Under the pieces are notes generated by a model. The model was given only the letters and a program-made list of their open reading frames with translations. It searched no databases and was not told the DNA's origin. The translations under genes were made by a program, and so were the position numbers. From Chlamydomonas sphaeroides (Eukaryota; Chlorophyta; Chlorophyceae; Chlamydomonadales; Chlamydomonadaceae): a stretch of DNA of 64,000 nucleotides. Position 1 is the stretch's first letter; every line of letters starts with the position of its first letter. This document shows positions 39,801-45,800 of this stretch, in pieces. The stretch spans positions 34,991-98,990 of the forward strand of contig BDDC01000144.1 of assembly GCA_001662425.1 (NCBI GenBank). Direction: 5' to 3'.

Positions 39801-42800
39801 TGCAAAGCGCTGCCGCGACTGCGGCTGCAGCACAATAGCAGACAGCCCGCTGCCGCCGTCGCCGTCGACCGACACGAGCACCTTGGCGCTCGGGTTTGTT
39901 GAGCGCACTCGCCTGCATTGTGGCGGTCCATTTGTAGTGTGAAATAAGGCGCCGGCAGAGCATGTTGGGCCCTGCGGCTTTGGTCGGCTGGCTGACGCCA
40001 CTGGCCCCAGACGGATCCATAGTCACGTCAGGTGCTCTGTGCGGAGGAGCACTCGCCGCTACTCCAGCGTACCCCCGCTACACATACCCCGTAACTCTAC
40101 CCTGGAAGCAACCCGTAAGCCTACCCTGGCAGGTTTGCTAATACGTCCTGGTCCGCAGCAGCCGGCACCGTGACGTTGAGCGCCTCCAACACGGGCACGG
40201 CAGACAAGAAGATGACGTGGCTGGCATCGGAAACCCACAGCAGGGCGTCGCCGCCGCCGCCGTCCTCGTTTTGGCAGCTCGGCGACGGGTCCCGGCGGCG
40301 GTTGCTGATGTACGCCACAACACGCGAGGGCGGTCCGCAGCGCAGCTCAATGGGCGCCTCGGCAATGGCTGAGGCCGCGGCAACAATGGTTGACGCCGCT
40401 AGGGGTGGGCACGGAAGCGACCGGGGGAGGCACGCGAGGCTTGGGTGAAGCAGGCGCTGCAGGCCTCCGTGCAGCTTTGCAAATGTCAACCGCCAGCTCG
40501 CCAGACATGGGGAACTGTGATGTCATCAAGCCCCACAAATGGGACTCACTTGCGTCTGTCTCGCCCAGGCTTAGAGGGGCCTCAGCGGTGGCTAGGGGGC
40601 TGATGGACGCTGGGGTGTCCGCGCTCGCGGAGCTGACAGGCTCCCCAAAGCTGCTTCCCGTTGAGAGCATGTAGAACGTGCCCGCCTCCGTCAGAAGCAT
40701 CAGGTCATCGCGGCCGTCCTGGTTGACGTCCCGCACGTGGATGGAGCTAAGGTTGGCCGTCGGCAGGGCGCCCCACACGCCGCGGCCGGCCACATAGATG
40801 CGGCGGTCGTGGGAGCTGACACACGCCAGCTGGGGAACGATAGACCTGGAGGCGTCACCGTCATCAGCTCCCGCAAACTGCCCGATCAGGACTTCAATGG
40901 CAGATGTGCAGGCGCCACGGGGAAAGGTGGCGGGCGCCGCTAGGTACCACTTGAGGGGCGCCGGCGGGCTGAGGGCCACATACGTACTGTAGACCTCCTC
41001 TGTGGCCGTCAGCCGGTTGGCGTACACCTGGGGTTGAAGGGAATCATGCACCATCAAGCCCACGCTGCGCAATGCAGGGACTTGTGAAAAAAGTCAGGCC
41101 CGACAGTACCGACAGTTCGTGCCCTTCTCTCACCACGACGATGTCGGTGCTGCCGTCAGCATCCATGTCGGACGTCAGCATCATGCAGTCCTCGCCCAGG
41201 GAGGAGCACCTGCGGCAGGGTGTGGCAAAGCGGTGTTTGGATTCGGCCAGGCGACATAGTGCATGCGTGTGCTCAAACTTTAGTGTGTTCGTAATAATCA
41301 ACATGTGTGTGTAAGAGAGGCTGAGCGCGGTGCACGCTCGGCTTGAGTATTGAGGCTCACTCAAGGGCCAACCCAGGGTACGCACCTGGCGCCGACCTCT
41401 GCCAGCTCGGCCCAGGTGGTGCCGTCTCCATCGACATCGTCCAGCAGGGCCGCGCCGTCAGAGGGGTAGTAGGCCAGGCGCAGGGTTTCGCGGTCGAAGA
41501 ACACCTGGCAGCAGGGAGAGGCGTGGGCATGGCGCCTCGTATTGTGGGCATGCAGGGCGGGTCGTACGAGCATGCAAGGGCGAAGCCCTTGTTCGGCCCC
41601 GCCCCACATCCTTGTTGGTGCCCCGGACATAAGTATCAACACCAATGAGATAACTACGGCTCGTGCAGAGCTCACTCCGTTTGATAAGGAGGGCACGCAG
41701 GCCATGTGGCCCCGCACAGCACACGGGTCTGCGTGTGCCCTCCTACGCCCCGACGCATGCCATATCGGCCCCACCATGTCTGCCTTGCCGTCCCCAGTAA
41801 CGTCCGAGAAGATGTGTGTGCGGGTCGTGGTGTTAGTCGGGTCCAGCTTGGCGTTGGGGTCCGTCAGCCAGGGCGTCATGGCGCCGAAGGACGCCACACC
41901 GATGGCGGTTGACACCTGCGAGCATCACGTGGCGAGTGGCGCAAAGGAAAGCAACAATCTTTCTTCACGCATGGTTCCTGGCTCGTACGTTGGCCGACGA
42001 CTACACGTGCGCCATGCTTGCACGCCCACACCGCGCACAACACGCACGGCACTCCAGGCCAGCAGATGCCTCATGCACGCACCATGACCAGGCGGCTGCC
42101 GTACATGGCCACCAGGTCATCCAGGCCGTTGCCGTCCATGTCCTGTCCATATGGGCCACGCACAGGCACGCACGTAGTCCCCACACAGCAACGGACTTGG
42201 CAACCGAGCCTCAGGCAGACCGCTCGATCGCATGTGTCGGTGTGTAGAGCATCCCTCAACGCTGCCGTGCTCGAGACTCCTGGGACCCACCGCCAGCAGC
42301 AGCGCGTCCGGACGGTCCACAACGCCGAAGTCCACCTCCTTGCTGCCCGAGACCCTCATGCCGCTCAGCCAAGGGTCCGACAGCGCCGCGTAGCCTGACA
42401 GCCTGCCACTGCAGGTCCGGAGGGGACACGACGGGTAGGGCGGCGAACACGCAGTGTGCTTTCCGTCCGCTGATGCGCTTGCACCCTGCATGTGCTTGCT
42501 TGGCCGCTCAGTCCGCTGAAGCGCATTTGGCCAGCATGGCCACCGACGACACGCCAACACACACGCCGCCACGGACCCCACGAACCAACCCTTACGTACC
42601 TGGTGGCAAGATACCGCAGCAGCAGCAGGTCCTGCAGGCAGGCCGGTTGCGGCCATGAGCCGAGTGCGTCATGCGCGCCGTAGGCGGCATGTGCGTTGCT
42701 TGGTACCGTCCCCGACGGACGGACGGACGGGCTGCTTACAGCACGCGCCGACGCGCGGCCTCACTAACCTGGGACTGGGCGCCCTCGCCGCCCAGGCTGC

Positions 42801-45800
42801 CGACCAGCATCGCGCTATCGCCGGGGCTGGGCGCCACGTCCGCCGGGATGCCTGACAGCCAGGGGTCGTCGCACATGCCGCGTGGCGTGAAGTCGATGGG
42901 CGTGTTGGCGTAGCACCTGCGGTGGCCGGCGGCGGCCAGCCAGTCACTTGCATCACGGCGCTGCCGAGCAAGCCGCAGCTCGACCCGCAAAGGCAACACG
43001 CACGCCGCAGCAAGCCACGACACCGCTAGCTGCGCTCCTAGCTAGTTTGCTAGAGCTGCACATCCCACAGCCGTTCGTTCACGCTGGCCCGGCCCCGCCG
43101 CCCCAGCCCATGACACGCACCTTACGGCCACGGCGGTGGCGGTAGTGCAGCCCCCTCCTGGGCCCTCGGCGAAGGTGCACGCCAGCATGGAGGGCTTCTC
43201 CTCGGGGCAGGCTAGGCCGCGGATGTGCAGCACGGCGGGGGCTGCGGCCGCGGGATAGAAGGACGCGCCCTCGGCGGTCGTTGGGTAGCCGAGCTGCCGA
43301 CACACGGTGAGCGCGTTGTTCTGCGGCGGGATGGAGCAGGCAGGTAGGCAGGCAGGCAGGCAGGCAGATAGGAAGCACATGGCGGTGGTCAGCGTCGGCA
43401 TGGCGCGTTGCGCATGTCGCGTCAGGGAGCTCCGTCGGCTGCGGCGGGGCCGGCCATTGCCAGGCCGCCGACAACTCGCGAGAGACACGCACACACATAC
43501 ACACACACAGCTTGGCTGCCTTGGATCGGGTGGCATGCGGGCATGCGGTTATCCGCCGTACAATACACCGTACATTTCGCAATTTCACGACGAGCTGCAC
43601 GGCATAGCGCATGCCTTGAGAGATATACTTGCAGTACACTGTGCCGTACGAGATGGTCATGCAGCGGCTGCCGAGCGGCGCGCTCTCGCTCACCAGCGAG
43701 AATGCCTCCCGGCAGACTCCGCCCCAGACTTCGTTGCGGAAGACCTCTGCGGGCATGAGGCAGGCGAGCAGCATGCATGGGTGCCGTGAGCCTTAGCCAT
43801 CCCCAAGCTCAGCTGCCGCCGTCGTCGCAGGGCTTACCGAGGCGGCCTTGCGTGGGGTGAGGGCCACCGGTCAGCCGCACTGCAAACTCCTGTGGGCGCC
43901 CACCACGACCGCGTGGGCAGCGCAGGAGCGAGCGAGCGAGGATGACGAGTGAGCGAGTGCACGCGCGACGCCCTCGCGCGGTGCCCAACACAAGGCCGTA
44001 TGCGGCAGGCAGCGACCACGCAGACAAGACAAGCTATGGAGGCGGCGCACACGAGCCGCCTACAGGAGCGCGACACGAAGGCGCCATGCGCGCGCGGGAC
44101 GGGGTCCGCATGCAGCGAACGGGGTGCCGGGGGGCAGCCGCGAATCCCCCACTGGCCAAGGCCGGCGCCGCTAGCTGCATGCATGGCCCGCCCCTCAGGT
44201 GGGCGGCACGGTGGTCTACGTGTGTGCTCGCGGGGTCTGCTTTTGCTGTTCGGGTGACGGCGCCGGCGGTCGTGGTCATCCAAAGCTCCGCGCACCCCTG
44301 GCCAAGCAAGGCGGGCGCAGCCACCCTACCGGCGGGTAGCACTGCACAGCCACCGAGTCCCCCCCGGTGCTGGTGGCGGGCTGCGAGGGCACCTCCTTGA
44401 CGCAGGCGCCGATGTCCGGCTCGCTGCGATGCGGTCGCGGTCAGGGGAGACAGGGGAGCAAGGCAGGGCCTCAACGAGGTCAGTGTGGCTTCGTGTAGGC
44501 TGCGCAGCATGGCGGACACGCCGTCCGGCAACACTGGGATCGCTCGCTCGGCGAGGCACCCGGCCACTGCCTGCTCGCCTGGCACCCGGCTGCGATGTGA
44601 CGCTGCGCGAGCTGGCTTGCCGCGACGGTGTGACAACACAGGCACCCCAGCAGCCGGCATTTGTAAGGATCGGCGATGCCCTCAGGACGCCATCCCAGCC
44701 TACCTGCCCTTGCAGCGCAGCCGCGTGATGACGCGCGGGCGGCTGGCCCCCTGGCCGTACAGGTTGCGGCTGCCGGGGACGACCCGTGCGCCTGCTCCGG
44801 GGCGAAGGGGGGGACAAGGGCATGGTGCGTGCTGCGGCTCGCATGCCCGCTGTCGACTATTTGACTGCGGTCTCGAATTCCCTGGTCAGGTGGTGCTCAC
44901 AAGCCACACGTCACCGTGGTCTGATCAGCGCACCTGACGCCTCCTTGCCCAGGCTCCTGCACACCACCTCGGCCTCGCGGGTGGTGAAGCCCAGGTCGGA
45001 TATGGTGCCCCAGCTGCGGAGAGGGGGAGGGTCGGAGGGCCCGCTAGTCATCAGCAGCGGCAGCACGGCACGCCCACCCGCATGGCGCGGCGCGTAGCGG
45101 TGCGGCACATCGTGTCGCGCGCAAATCATCAGCTGAGCGATAAGCGCGCTCCTCGCTCGCACGATGAGAGCGCTGCACGTGGGACAGACGCAGCCTGCTG
45201 CGGCGCGCAGCCGTGGCCCGGCCCAGCCCATGCATGCACCAGTGACCCATGTGCACGCGGCTGCACCCATGCACAAGCGCGCGCTACGTAGGCCTTGACC
45301 CCAGCCGCCACACTCACTCTCCCCCGATGTACACCTGCGCGCGGCCATGCGCGGGACACGAGGCCGGCCAGTGTGATGAGCAGACGGAAACGCAGCAGGC
45401 ACGAGGCAGCGGCTCGCACGCACATCGTCTCGCCCGCACACACACACGCTCCACCAAACCCACCTCGACGCGGCCCACGTCGCTGGACGGTGTGACTACG
45501 GAGTCCTGGAGGGGTCGTGAGCATGCGTTGGGGGACACAGGTGGCTTGGGGGCTGGGCAGTGTTCGTTGCAAGCTGCGTGCGTGTCGGTGTGCCCCCTGC
45601 GTGTGCGTGCGGTGCACACACCGTGAGCGACCGCCTCGCAGCTATACCCAGGTGGGGAGGGGCGGCAGCGCCCTGCTTTCGTTCCCCGCATCCCGCCCGT
45701 CTTCCGCTGCGGCACACAAGCGGCATGGCAGCCACGCACAGCACTCAAGGCGGTAGCCACGTCACGCACCTGGTTCATGAGACGCAGGCTGTAGTCTGCC

